Origin: Blastococcus sp. TML/M2B
GTDB lineage: Bacteria > Actinomycetota > Actinomycetes > Mycobacteriales > Geodermatophilaceae
NCBI RefSeq assembly: GCF_016612865.1
Contig: NZ_JAENZZ010000001.1
Span: forward strand, 1,426,001-1,490,000
Reading direction: 5' to 3'
DNA: 64,000 nt
Below, in pieces: positions 57,096 through 64,000 of the stretch. The notes beneath the pieces were generated by a model, which searched no databases, was not told the DNA's origin, and saw only the letters and a list, made by a program, of their open reading frames with translations. The position numbers and the translations under genes were made by a program. Within the stretch, counting starts at the first letter, position 1; the number at the start of each line of letters is the position of its first letter.

Positions 57096-58200
57096 GGGGC
57101 ACCGACCGGACGTCGTCCAGGCCGCACAGCGCCATGGTGTGCGCGAGCTCCTCGCCGAGCCCGGTCAGGACGCGCGTGACGCCGTCGGCACCGCCGGAGG
57201 CCAGGCCCCAGATCGTGGGCCGCCCGACGAACACCGCCCGCGCCCCGAGCGCCAGCGCGGTGAGCGCGTCCGAGCCGGAGCGGATGCCGCCGTCGGCGTA
57301 GACCTCGACGTCGTCGCCGACGGCGTCCACCACCTCGGGCAGCGCGTGCGCGCTGGCGACGGCCGGATCGACCTGCCGCCCGCCGTGGGTGGAGACCCAG
57401 ACGGCCGACGCCCCGGTCTGCACGCAGCGGGTGGCGTCGTCGCCGCGCAGCACGCCCTTGACGACGACGGGCAGGCCGGAGAGGTCGGCGAAGCGGGGGA
57501 TGTCGTCGAAGGTCCAGGTCGCCGTCGCGAGGTCCTGCAGGCCCGGCCGGTCGCCGTCACCGGGGTGGTTGGCCATCCGCAGGCCCGCGGGCAGGGCGAA
57601 GTCGTGCCGCAGGTCGCGGCGTCGGCGGCCCAGCAGCGGCAGGTCGACGGTGAGCACGAGGGCGGCGTACCCGGCGTCGCCGGCGCGGCGGGCCAGGTCG
57701 TCGGTGTGCGCGCCGGAGTGCAGCCGGTAGAGCTGGAACCACCGGGGCGAGCCGCCGGCCTCGGCCGCGACCTCCTCGAGCGTGTGCGTGGCGCTGGTCG
57801 AGACGGTCATCAGCGACCCGGCGGCCGCCGCGCCGCGGGCGGTGGCCAGCTCGCCGTCCGCGTGCGCCATGCCCTGGTAGGCCCACGGCGCGACGCCGAT
57901 CGGGGAGCGCACCGGGCTGCCCAGCAGCTCGGTGTCCAGCGGGACGGCGGTGACGCCGCGCAGCACGCGGGGCCGCAGCCGCCACGACCGCCAGGAGCCC
58001 GGCGCCTCGCGCAGCGTCGTCTCGGACTCCGCCCCGCCGGCGTAGTAGTCGAAGACGTCGGCGGGCAGCCGCTCGCGCGCGTCGTCCTCGAGCCGCTCCA
58101 GATCGAGGAAGGGCGGCTCCCGGTCCTCCGGGGTCTCCTCGCCCACGGCACGCCGTCGCTGCCCCGGCACCGGGCTGTCGGCTGGGGATGGATGCGCCAT
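57070..58200 (-). CDS. FMN-dependent alpha-hydroxy-acid oxidase (lactate 2-monooxygenase-like)
   Basis: 376-residue FMN TIM-barrel enzyme. [66 protein letters not shown], and active-site [10 protein letters not shown] (His) with [11 protein letters not shown] are family segments. It fits the lactate 2-monooxygenase/lactate oxidase branch, but substrate is uncertain; the mycofactocin-associated branch is possible too. ATG at 58200 lies 8 nt after TAGGGT and overlaps the -10 of the divergent gene. Confidence 0.87.
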   Translation of the reverse strand: MAHPSPADSPVPGQRRRAVGEETPEDREPPFLDLERLEDDARERLPADVFDYYAGGAESETTLREAPGSWRSWRLRPRVLRGVTAVPLDTELLGSPVRSPIGVAPWAYQGMAHADGELATARGAAAAGSLMTVSTSATHTLEEVAAEAGGSPRWFQLYRLHSGAHTDDLARRAGDAGYAALVLTVDLPLLGRRRRDLRHDFALPAGLRMANHPGDGDRPGLQDLATATWTFDDIPRFADLSGLPVVVKGVLRGDDATRCVQTGASAVWVSTHGGRQVDPAVASAHALPEVVDAVGDDVEVYADGGIRSGSDALTALALGARAVFVGRPTIWGLASGGADGVTRVLTGLGEELAHTMALCGLDDVRSVPRDTVVAAR

Positions 58201-58216
58201 AGGCTCGCACCCTATG
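58198..58216. promoter_or_regulatory. Interlocked divergent leaderless promoters
   Basis: The 19-bp palindrome-like CATAGGCTCGCACCCTATG carries both starts and both -10 boxes. Plus: TAGGCT (58200-58205) then 8 nt, ATG at 58214. Minus: TAGGGT (58214-58209) then 8 nt, ATG at 58200. Each -10 box shares a base with the other gene's start codon. Confidence 0.6.
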
Positions 58217-58537
58217 GACACGTTGACGCCTGCGGAGGTCGCCCAGCTCCTCGGCACCTCGCCGAACCGGGTCCGGCAGCTGCTGCGCGACCGGAAGCTG
58301 ATGGCCGTCCCCGGCAGCGGCAACGGCAAGATCCCCGCCGCCTTCGTCCAGGACGGCGTGATCCTCAAGCACCTGCCCGGGCTGCTGACCGTGCTCAAGG
58401 ACGGCGGCTTCACCGACGAGCAGGCCTTCGAGTGGCTGTTCCGCGAGGACGACACGCTCCCCGGCACGCCGGTGCAGGCGTTGCGCGACGACCGGCACAC
58501 CGAGGTCACCCGCCGGGCGCAGGCCCTGGCGTTCTGA
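58214..58537 (+). CDS. Rv2175c-family DNA-binding protein
   Basis: 107-residue winged helix-turn-helix protein like Rv2175c, a DNA-binding substrate of PknL in M. tuberculosis. The recognition region is LTPAEVAQLLGTSPNRVRQLLRD (split: LTPAEVAQLLGT and SPNRVRQLLRD), followed by KIPAAFVQDGVILKHLPG and a C-terminal helical extension. The N terminus starts MDTLTPAEV; Thr residues there could be phospho-acceptors, as in Rv2175c Thr9. ATG is 8 nt after its -10 box. The likely kinase is 2.8 kb away. Downstream crtY genes begin 43 nt later. Confidence 0.88.
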   Translation: MDTLTPAEVAQLLGTSPNRVRQLLRDRKLMAVPGSGNGKIPAAFVQDGVILKHLPGLLTVLKDGGFTDEQAFEWLFREDDTLPGTPVQALRDDRHTEVTRRAQALAF

Positions 58538-58580
58538 CGCCGGCGCATCCGGCGCACCGCCCGGGACGGAAGGACCTGCC

Positions 58581-58931
58581 GTGGAGCAGCTGACCTACCT
58601 CGGGCTGCTCGTGGGCTGCCTGATGGTGACCGCGCCGCTGGAGCTGGTGCTCGGCGTGCGGGTCTACGCCCGCTGGCGGCGGTTCCTGCTCGCGGTGCTC
58701 CCGGAGTTCACCGTCTTCGTCGTCTGGGTGCTGTACGCGATCGCGCAGGGGCACTGGGACTACTCGGCCACCCGCACCCTCGACGTGCGGCTGCCCGGCG
58801 GGATCCCGCTGGAGGAGGCGCTGTTCTTCCTCGTCGTCCCGCTGTGCTCGGTGCTCGCCCTGGAGGCGGTGCGGAGGGTGACGGGGTGGGACGCCGGCTA
58901 CCCGGCTGAGGAGGCGGAGCGCGGGCGATGA
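58581..58931 (+). CDS. crtYc: Lycopene cyclase domain protein (CrtYc)
   Basis: 116-residue membrane protein, first half of the heterodimeric lycopene cyclase. Three transmembrane helices; PLEEALFF (about residues 78-85) is the conserved acidic motif of the family. The start is GTG with GGAAGGA upstream. Its stop overlaps the crtYd ATG by 4 nt. Together they would cyclise lycopene, or by analogy with CrtYe/f and LbtBC act on longer carotenoids. Confidence 0.87.
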   Translation: MEQLTYLGLLVGCLMVTAPLELVLGVRVYARWRRFLLAVLPEFTVFVVWVLYAIAQGHWDYSATRTLDVRLPGGIPLEEALFFLVVPLCSVLALEAVRRVTGWDAGYPAEEAERGR

Positions 58932-59275
58932 CCTACTCGACCCTGGCGGTGACCGCCGTCGTCGCCGTCCTGGTGGTGGACCTGTTCGGCTACCGCACCC
59001 GCATGGTGACCCGGAAGGCGTACTGGACCGCGTACGCGATCATCGTGTCCTTCCAGCTGCTGATGAACGGCGTGCTCACCGGCCTGGACGTCGTCGTCTA
59101 CGACGAGCGGACCATCTGGGGCCCGCGGATCGCCTACGCGCCGGTCGAGGACCTGCTGTTCGGCTGGGCCATGGTCACCCTCACCCTGGCCAGCTGGGCG
59201 GCGGTCAACCGGCGGGCGAACACCGCCAGGCGGCGCGGGGTCGAGACCGACACCCGCCCGTCGAGCACCCGGTAG
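58928..59275 (+). CDS. crtYd: Lycopene cyclase domain protein (CrtYd)
   Basis: 115-residue membrane protein, second half of the heterodimeric lycopene cyclase, with PVEDLLFGW (about 75-83) as the acidic motif and three helices. The ATG overlaps the crtYc stop. The C-terminal 142 nt overlap the convergent phytoene synthase gene on the other strand. Hydrophilic tail (NRRANTARRRGVETD) follows the last helix. Confidence 0.85.
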   Translation: MTYSTLAVTAVVAVLVVDLFGYRTRMVTRKAYWTAYAIIVSFQLLMNGVLTGLDVVVYDERTIWGPRIAYAPVEDLLFGWAMVTLTLASWAAVNRRANTARRRGVETDTRPSSTR

Positions 59276-60088
59276 CCGACCCGCTCGATCTCGCCGAGGA
59301 TCCCGCCGTACAGGTCGGTCGCGGCGCGCACGCAGTCGCGGGACTCGGGCGCGAGCATCGGCGTGCCGAGGGCCGCGTCGTCGTACCGGCGGCGGGTGAT
59401 CGCCACCATCTCGCGCATCAGAGCCTCGAACCCGGGCGAGTGCCGCTTCTCGGCGAGCTGCTCGCGGGTGACGCCGTGCGCGGCCATGAGGTCGGCGGGC
59501 AGGTAGACCCGGCCGCGGTCGATGTCCTCGGCGACGTCGCGCAGGAAGTTGGTCAGCTGGAACGCCTCGCCCAGCGCGATGGCGTGCGGCGCGGCCTCCT
59601 CGCGGGCCACCCCGGGCGCGGTGCCGAGCACCGGCAGCACCTGCAGGCCGATGACCGACGCCGAGCCCCACATGTAGCGGTCCAGCGCGGCCAGGTCGGC
59701 GTAGGAGTCGACGTCGAGGTCGCTGGTCATCGCCGCGAGGAAGTCGACCAGGTGCTCGACGGGGATGTCGTAGCGGCGGTAGGTGTGCACCATCGCCAGC
59801 CGGACCGGGTCCTCGGACCAGCCGGCCTCGAGCTCGGCGAGCAGCGCCCGCGACCAGTCGGCCAGGTCCGCCTGCGGATCGGCGCCGGGCAGGTCGACCA
59901 GGTCGTCGGCGGTGCGCGCGGCGGCGTAGAGCGCGTGGACGGCGGGCCGCCGGTCGGGGGTCAGCAGCCGGGTCGCCAGGAAGTAGCTCTTGCCGTGCCG
60001 TGCGGCGATCGCCGCGCAGTGCGCGTAGGTCGGCGGCCAGCTGCTGCTGCCGGGCGGCCTGCGTGCCCGGCGGGTGGAGGAGCGTCAC
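59134..60088 (-). pseudogene. crtB: Phytoene synthase, frameshifted near 5' end
   Basis: Joins two geranylgeranyl-PP to phytoene. The squalene/phytoene synthase domain is complete but split. The start GTG overlaps the crtI stop (GTGA) and reads QQLAAD; then at 60028-60029 an extra C shifts the frame. The domain continues YAHCAAIAARHGKSYFLATR, AARTADDLVDLPGADP (first Asp motif) and LTNFLRDVAEDIDRGRVYLP (second Asp motif). Removing one base gives about 317 residues. The 3' end overlaps crtYd by 142 nt antisense. Single-base insertion or sequencing error. Confidence 0.85.
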
Positions 60089-61575
60089 GACCGGGGCCCG
60101 GTGATCCGCTCGGCGGCCAGCCGGCCGCTGATCAGCACCATCGGCACGCCGACGCCCGGCTGCACCGACGAGCCGGCGAGCACCACGTTCTCCGGGCCGC
60201 GGCGGGGGAGCGTGGAGGGCCGGAACGGGCCGGTCTGGCCGAAGGTGTGCGCCAGGGCGAACGGGGTGCCGGCGGCCATGCCCTGCTCGGCCCAGGTCAG
60301 GGGCGTGTCCATGTGCTCCACCTCGATCGCGTCGGCGATGCCGGTCCAGCCGCGCGCGTCCAGCGTGGCCAGCAGTTCCTCGCGGTACCGCGGGCCCAAC
60401 GCCGCCCAGTCCAGGCCGGCGTTGCCGCCGCTGCGCGGGTCCAGGTTCGGCGTGGGCGCCACCACGCTCACCACCTGACCGCCCTCGGGCGCCAGCGTGC
60501 GGTCGGTGACCGACGGCATGCTGATCAGCAGGCTGGGGTCGGTCATGGGCCGGCCGTCGCGGGTCAGCTCGTCGAACACCCCGCGCCAGGACTCCCCGAA
60601 GCTGATCGTGTGGTGCGCCTGGCCGGGCAGCTCGGCGCGCACCCCGACGTGCAGCGCGACGCAGGACGGCGAGTAGACCGGCCGGCGCGGCGCGCGCAGG
60701 CCCGGCACCAGCCGCCACGGCGCGTCCGAGGTGACGACGACGGCGTCGGCCGGCAGCAGCTCGCCGTCGGCCAGCCGCACGCCGGTGATCCGCCGTCCCG
60801 ACGTCGGGAGCTCGGTGACGGTGGCGCCGTACCGGAACACCACCCCGGCGTCCGCGGCCGCCGCGGCCAGCGCGCGCGGGACCGCGCCGATGCCGCCCTC
60901 GGGGTGCCAGACCCCGGCGCCGATGTCGAGCTGGGCGATGACCGCGTAGGCGGCGATGGCGCGGAACGGCGAGACGCCGGCGTAGAGCGCCTGGAAGCTG
61001 AACAGCCGGCGCAGCCGGTCGTCGGCGAAGTACGTCGCGACGTGCGCCGACAGCCGGCCGAAGCCGCCGCGGCGGGCGAGCTGCACGAGTTGGGGGCCGA
61101 GCAGGTCCAGCGGGGAGTCGAGGTTGCGGTCGATGAAGGTGGACAGCTGCAGCCGGTACAGCTCGGCGAGGTCGGCCAGGTAGCGGCGCAGCGCGTCGGC
61201 CTCGGCCGGCCCGCAGAGCGCGGCGACCTCGGCGGCGAACGCGTCCGGGGCGGCGTGCACGTCCAGCGAGCTGCCGTCGGCGAACTGCGCGCGGTAGCTG
61301 GTCTCCAGCGGGGTGAGGGTCAGCCGGTCCTCGAGGCCCTCGCCGACCGCGGCCAGGGTGTCGGCCAGCACCTCGGGGGCGGTGAACACCGACGGGCCGG
61401 TGTCCAGGGCGTAGCCGCCGGACTCGACCCGGCCGGCGCGCCCGCCGGGGACGGTGCCGCGCTCGACGACGGTGACCTCGCGGCCGGCGCCGCGCAGCCG
61501 CAGCGCGGTGGCCAGGCCGGCCAGCCCCGCGCCGACGACGACGACGCGGTCGGTGCGCCCGGGAACGGTCCGCAC
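60085..61575 (-). CDS. crtI: Phytoene desaturase (CrtI)
   Basis: 496-residue FAD carotenoid desaturase. N-terminal FAD motif VVVVGAGLAGLATALRL followed by GGRAGRV; YALDTGPSVFT, then the C-terminal AGSSVQPGVGVPMVLISGR, the signature of CrtI-type desaturases. Produces lycopene (or neurosporene) from phytoene. GTG at 61575 lies one base after the crtE stop. The order crtE-crtI-crtB on the minus strand with coupled ends forms one operon. Confidence 0.93.
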   Translation of the reverse strand: MRTVPGRTDRVVVVGAGLAGLATALRLRGAGREVTVVERGTVPGGRAGRVESGGYALDTGPSVFTAPEVLADTLAAVGEGLEDRLTLTPLETSYRAQFADGSSLDVHAAPDAFAAEVAALCGPAEADALRRYLADLAELYRLQLSTFIDRNLDSPLDLLGPQLVQLARRGGFGRLSAHVATYFADDRLRRLFSFQALYAGVSPFRAIAAYAVIAQLDIGAGVWHPEGGIGAVPRALAAAAADAGVVFRYGATVTELPTSGRRITGVRLADGELLPADAVVVTSDAPWRLVPGLRAPRRPVYSPSCVALHVGVRAELPGQAHHTISFGESWRGVFDELTRDGRPMTDPSLLISMPSVTDRTLAPEGGQVVSVVAPTPNLDPRSGGNAGLDWAALGPRYREELLATLDARGWTGIADAIEVEHMDTPLTWAEQGMAAGTPFALAHTFGQTGPFRPSTLPRRGPENVVLAGSSVQPGVGVPMVLISGRLAAERITGPRS

Positions 61576-61576
61576 G

Positions 61577-62707
61577 TCAGGCGGTGCGGGTGGTGGCGGC
61601 GACGGCGAGCGCGTCGAGCGCGGCCTTGGCGTCGTCGGCCAGCGGGGCGTCGGCGATGGCGGCGCGGGCGCGGGCGGTGCTCTCGGAGATCCGCTCCTCC
61701 ACGCGGTCGCGGGCACCGGTGCTCACCAGCAGGTCGCGCAGGGCCTCGAAGTCCTCCTCGCGGGCGGCGGCGTTGCCGAGCAGGTCGGCCAGCAGCCGGC
61801 GCCCGGCGCCGTCGGCGGCCTCCTCGGCCAGGGCGATGAGCAGGGTCTGCTTGCCCTCGCGCAGGTCGTCGTCGGCGGACTTGCCGGTGACCGCCGGGTC
61901 GCCGAACACGCCCAGGACGTCGTCCCGCAGCTGGAAGGCCTCACCCAGCGGCAGGCCGATGGCGGTGGTCGCCTCGACCACCCGGGGGCCGGCGCCGGCG
62001 ATGGCCACGCCCAGCTGGAGCGGGCGCTGCACGGTGTACCCGGCGCTCTTGTAGCGGGCCACGGTGAGGGCGCCCTCGGCGCCGGGCAGGCCGCCGGCGG
62101 CGCGCAGCAGGTCGAGGTACTGGCCGGCGGTGACCTCGGTGCGCATGGTGTCCCAGACCGCGCGGGCGCGGCTGAGCGCGCTCTCGGAGATGCCCGAGCA
62201 GCGCAGCAGCTCGTCGGACCAGACCAGGGCCAGGTCGCCGACGAGGATCGCCGCGCCGGTGCCGAACAGGTCGCCGTCGCCGCGGAGCGTGTGGTCGGCG
62301 TGCCGGGAGGCGAAGCCGATGTGGGTCGCGGGGCGGCCGCGGCGGGTGGTCGCGCCGTCCATGACGTCGTCGTGGACCAGGGCGCTGGCGTGCACGAACT
62401 CGAGCGCGGAGACGGCGCGCAGCACGGCGTCCTCGTCTTCGGCGGCACCCGGGCCGGTGTCGCGCGCCCCGCGCCAGCCCCAGTAGGCGAACGACGGCCG
62501 CAGCCGCTTCCCGCCGGAGGCCAGGGCGGCGACCTCGTCGACCAGCGGGATGAGCGAGCCGTCCATGCCGGCGAGCGTCGTGCGCTGGCGCTCGAGGAAC
62601 TCGGTGAGCGACGCGGTGACCGCGGCGTTGAGCCGGTCGAGCTCCGCGGCGGCGGGGGACGGCGTCCTGTGGGCGGTGGCCGTCCCGTGCGGGGTACCGA
62701 GGGTCAC
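61577..62707 (-). CDS. crtE: Polyprenyl (geranylgeranyl) diphosphate synthase
   Basis: 376-residue trans-prenyltransferase (IdsA/CrtE type) supplying GGPP for phytoene. First Asp-rich motif [13 protein letters not shown] (near 118), [10 protein letters not shown] (IPP binding), second Asp-rich motif [12 protein letters not shown] (near 255). The GTG at 62707 is preferred to a far-upstream Met; GATACT 6 nt before it may be a -10 box. It is the first gene of the crtE-crtI-crtB operon and corresponds in position to idsA2 (Rv2173). Confidence 0.9.
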   Translation of the reverse strand: MTLGTPHGTATAHRTPSPAAAELDRLNAAVTASLTEFLERQRTTLAGMDGSLIPLVDEVAALASGGKRLRPSFAYWGWRGARDTGPGAAEDEDAVLRAVSALEFVHASALVHDDVMDGATTRRGRPATHIGFASRHADHTLRGDGDLFGTGAAILVGDLALVWSDELLRCSGISESALSRARAVWDTMRTEVTAGQYLDLLRAAGGLPGAEGALTVARYKSAGYTVQRPLQLGVAIAGAGPRVVEATTAIGLPLGEAFQLRDDVLGVFGDPAVTGKSADDDLREGKQTLLIALAEEAADGAGRRLLADLLGNAAAREEDFEALRDLLVSTGARDRVEERISESTARARAAIADAPLADDAKAALDALAVAATTRTA

Positions 62708-62871
62708 CCGCCCAGTATCGCCCCAGGCCCCCGGACGGGCTGGTCCGGCGAGGGTGGGGGAGGTGCTGCCGTGCATGGGGGTCCGCCTTCCCGGGTCGTC
62801 CGCTCCTGCCTTCTTCACCGCTCCGGGTGCTCCTGGATGCGGTCCCGGCCCACAAATCCCCGCGGGCTCCG

Positions 62872-62877
62872 TACCCT
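62872..62877 (+). promoter_or_regulatory. -10 box of metF
   Basis: TACCCT, 8 nt before the GTG start; leaderless arrangement. Confidence 0.45.
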
Positions 62878-62885
62878 CGTGCACC

Positions 62886-63797
62886 GTGACCCAGACCGTG
62901 CGTGAGCTGCTGGCCTCGGAGCGGCCGACGTGGTCCTTCGAGTTCTTCCCGCCGAAGACGCCCGAGGCCGAGCCGCAGCTGTGGACGGCGCTGCGCGAGC
63001 TGGAGCGGCTGCGGCCCTCGTTCGTGTCGGTGACCTACGGCGCGGGCGGCTCCACCCGCGAGGGCACGGTGTCGGTGACCGAGCGGATCGCCACCGAGAC
63101 GACCATGACGCCGATGGCGCACCTCACCGCCGTCGACCACAGCATCGCCGAGCTGCGGCACGTGATCAGCCGGCTGGCCGCGGCCGGGGTGCGCAACATC
63201 ATCGCGCTGCGCGGCGACCCGCCCGGCGCGGACCCGCAGGCCGAGTGGGTGGCCCACCCCGAGGGGCTGAACTACGCCGCCGAGCTGGTCGAGCTGATCA
63301 GGTCGATGGGCGACTTCTCCGTCGGCGTCGCCGCCTTTCCCGAGCGGCACCCGCGCTCCCCGGACTTCGACACCGACGTGGACATGTTCGTGGCCAAGTG
63401 CCGGGCCGGGGCGGACTTCGCGATCACCCAGATGTTCTTCCGCGCCGAGGACTACCTGCGCATGCGCGACCGGGTCACCGACCGCGGCTGCGACGTGCCG
63501 ATCGTCGCCGGCGTCATGCCGGTGACCAACGCCAAGCAGATCAAGCGGATCGTGCAGCTCTCCGGCCAGGCGTTCCCGGCCGACCTCGCCGAGCGGTTCG
63601 AGGCGCTGGACGGCGACCGGCCCGAGGACAAGGCCGCGGTGCGGGCCTTCGGGGTCGAGGTGGCCACCGAGCTGTGCCGCACGCTGCTGGACGAGGGCGT
63701 GCCCGGCATCCACTTCATCACCATGAACCGGTCGACGGCGACGCGGGACGTCTACACCAACCTGGTCGGCGCCCCCGCCGTCACGACGGCGGGCTGA
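62886..63797 (+). CDS. metF: Methylenetetrahydrofolate reductase
   Basis: 303-residue MTHFR making 5-methyl-THF for methionine synthesis. [67 protein letters not shown] and [10 protein letters not shown] are all family segments. The FAD/NAD(P)H catalytic domain is complete; no regulatory extension. Start GTG with leaderless -10. Position matches Rv2172c. Works on the same folate pool as glyA and gcvT. Confidence 0.93.
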   Translation: MTQTVRELLASERPTWSFEFFPPKTPEAEPQLWTALRELERLRPSFVSVTYGAGGSTREGTVSVTERIATETTMTPMAHLTAVDHSIAELRHVISRLAAAGVRNIIALRGDPPGADPQAEWVAHPEGLNYAAELVELIRSMGDFSVGVAAFPERHPRSPDFDTDVDMFVAKCRAGADFAITQMFFRAEDYLRMRDRVTDRGCDVPIVAGVMPVTNAKQIKRIVQLSGQAFPADLAERFEALDGDRPEDKAAVRAFGVEVATELCRTLLDEGVPGIHFITMNRSTATRDVYTNLVGAPAVTTAG

Positions 63798-64000
63798 CCC
63801 GGTCGTCGACGGCCGCCGCGGCCCGCGCGGCGGCCCGGCGCAGGCCCTCCCGCTCGGCGGCGTAGCCACCGGCGACGCCGACCACGGGGATGTTGGACAG
63901 CGCCCGGTGGTGCAGCCGGCCCTTCGGCCGGGCGTCGAGGGCGTCGTCGATGCGGCTCAGCAGCCGGGACACCCGCCACAGCGTGCGCACCGGGCCGAGC
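63781..64000 (-). CDS. Hypothetical protein, C-terminal part
   Basis: The reading frame is open to the right edge; a GTG at 63990 could start a 69-residue form, but no stop precedes it within the window, so the true start is probably outside. Visible residues are basic and helical ([21 protein letters not shown] ... [21 protein letters not shown]). The family is not recognised. Its end overlaps metF by 17 nt on the opposite strand. Confidence 0.5.
   Translation of the reverse strand, partial: LGPVRTLWRVSRLLSRIDDALDARPKGRLHHRALSNIPVVGVAGGYAAEREGLRRAAARAAAAVDDRVSPPS

Noticed and set aside
58898-60718. 606-codon minus-strand frame over crtB
   Set aside because: Arg/Ala/Pro-rich shadow; it coincides with crtB only over the first ~20 codons of that gene, before the frameshift.

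Overview
This window is chromosomal DNA from a high-GC actinobacterium. I place it near the Geodermatophilaceae (Blastococcus, Geodermatophilus, Modestobacter), by inference from the extreme GC, the gene families and the carotenoid genes; no rRNA is present to confirm it. GTG starts are frequent. Many genes have a TANNNT -10 box 6-8 nt before the start codon, which indicates leaderless mRNAs.

Layout. 1-3.0 kb: dihydrolipoamide acyltransferase (cut by the left edge) and lpdA. 3.2-6.3 kb: a small unknown gene, pepA and gcvT. 6.3-8.8 kb: a small envelope-protein operon (holin-X-like, DUF3618, DUF4235, YihY). 8.8-14.5 kb: aldo/keto reductase, MBL hydrolase, DUF3043, erpA, asnB and small membrane proteins. 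14.7-21.3 kb: respiratory genes ctaC-ctaF facing ctaE-qcrC-qcrA-qcrB, separated by 1 kb of gene-free, repeat-bearing DNA. 21.5-25.1 kb: receiver-like protein, trpD, Lrp-type domain and a DEDDh exonuclease/GIY-YIG protein. 25.3-28.9 kb: two secreted peptidoglycan hydrolases, the second behind a c-di-AMP riboswitch. 29-38.7 kb: M48 protease, PimB-like glycosyltransferase, fadD15-like ligase, SRPBCC/ArsA-like/ROK kinase operon, hydrolase and acyltransferase. 38.7-42.7 kb: a TetR-monooxygenase-hydrolase operon facing an SDR gene, with a shared operator. 42.7-46.8 kb: glpK, a Rid-family protein, and an LPNTG surface protein with its sortase. 46.8-55.4 kb: RNase AS, GNAT, pfkA, class II DAHP synthase, threonine aldolase, DUF559 protein, endonuclease IV and a PASTA kinase. 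55.5-58.5 kb: glyA behind a ZTP riboswitch, an alpha-hydroxy-acid oxidase and an Rv2175c-like DNA-binding protein. 58.6-62.7 kb: carotenoid genes (crtYc, crtYd, crtB, crtI, crtE). 62.9-64 kb: metF and a partial unknown gene.

Read right to left, the backbone follows the M. tuberculosis order from about Rv2172c to Rv2215: metF, prenyl synthase, Rv2175c, pknL, aroG, RNase AS, acyltransferase, ArsA/SRPBCC, fadD15, pimB', NlpC/P60, exonuclease, trpD, ctaE-qcrCAB, ctaC, asnB, erpA, gcvT, pepA, dlaT. This is conserved core chromosome rather than a genomic island. Lineage-specific insertions are the carotenoid block, glyA/oxidase, the TetR regulon and the LPNTG/sortase pair.

Six genes (exonuclease, P60-VanY, PimB-like, monooxygenase, sortase, crtB) look like whole proteins broken by a single small indel. 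That density suggests residual sequencing or assembly error more than true decay. I found no prophage, transposase, CRISPR, tRNA or rRNA, and no convincing wholly new system. The most interesting signals are regulatory: interlocked leaderless promoters at 58.2 kb, a TetR operator at 41.7 kb, two riboswitches, and the repeats at 16-17 kb.
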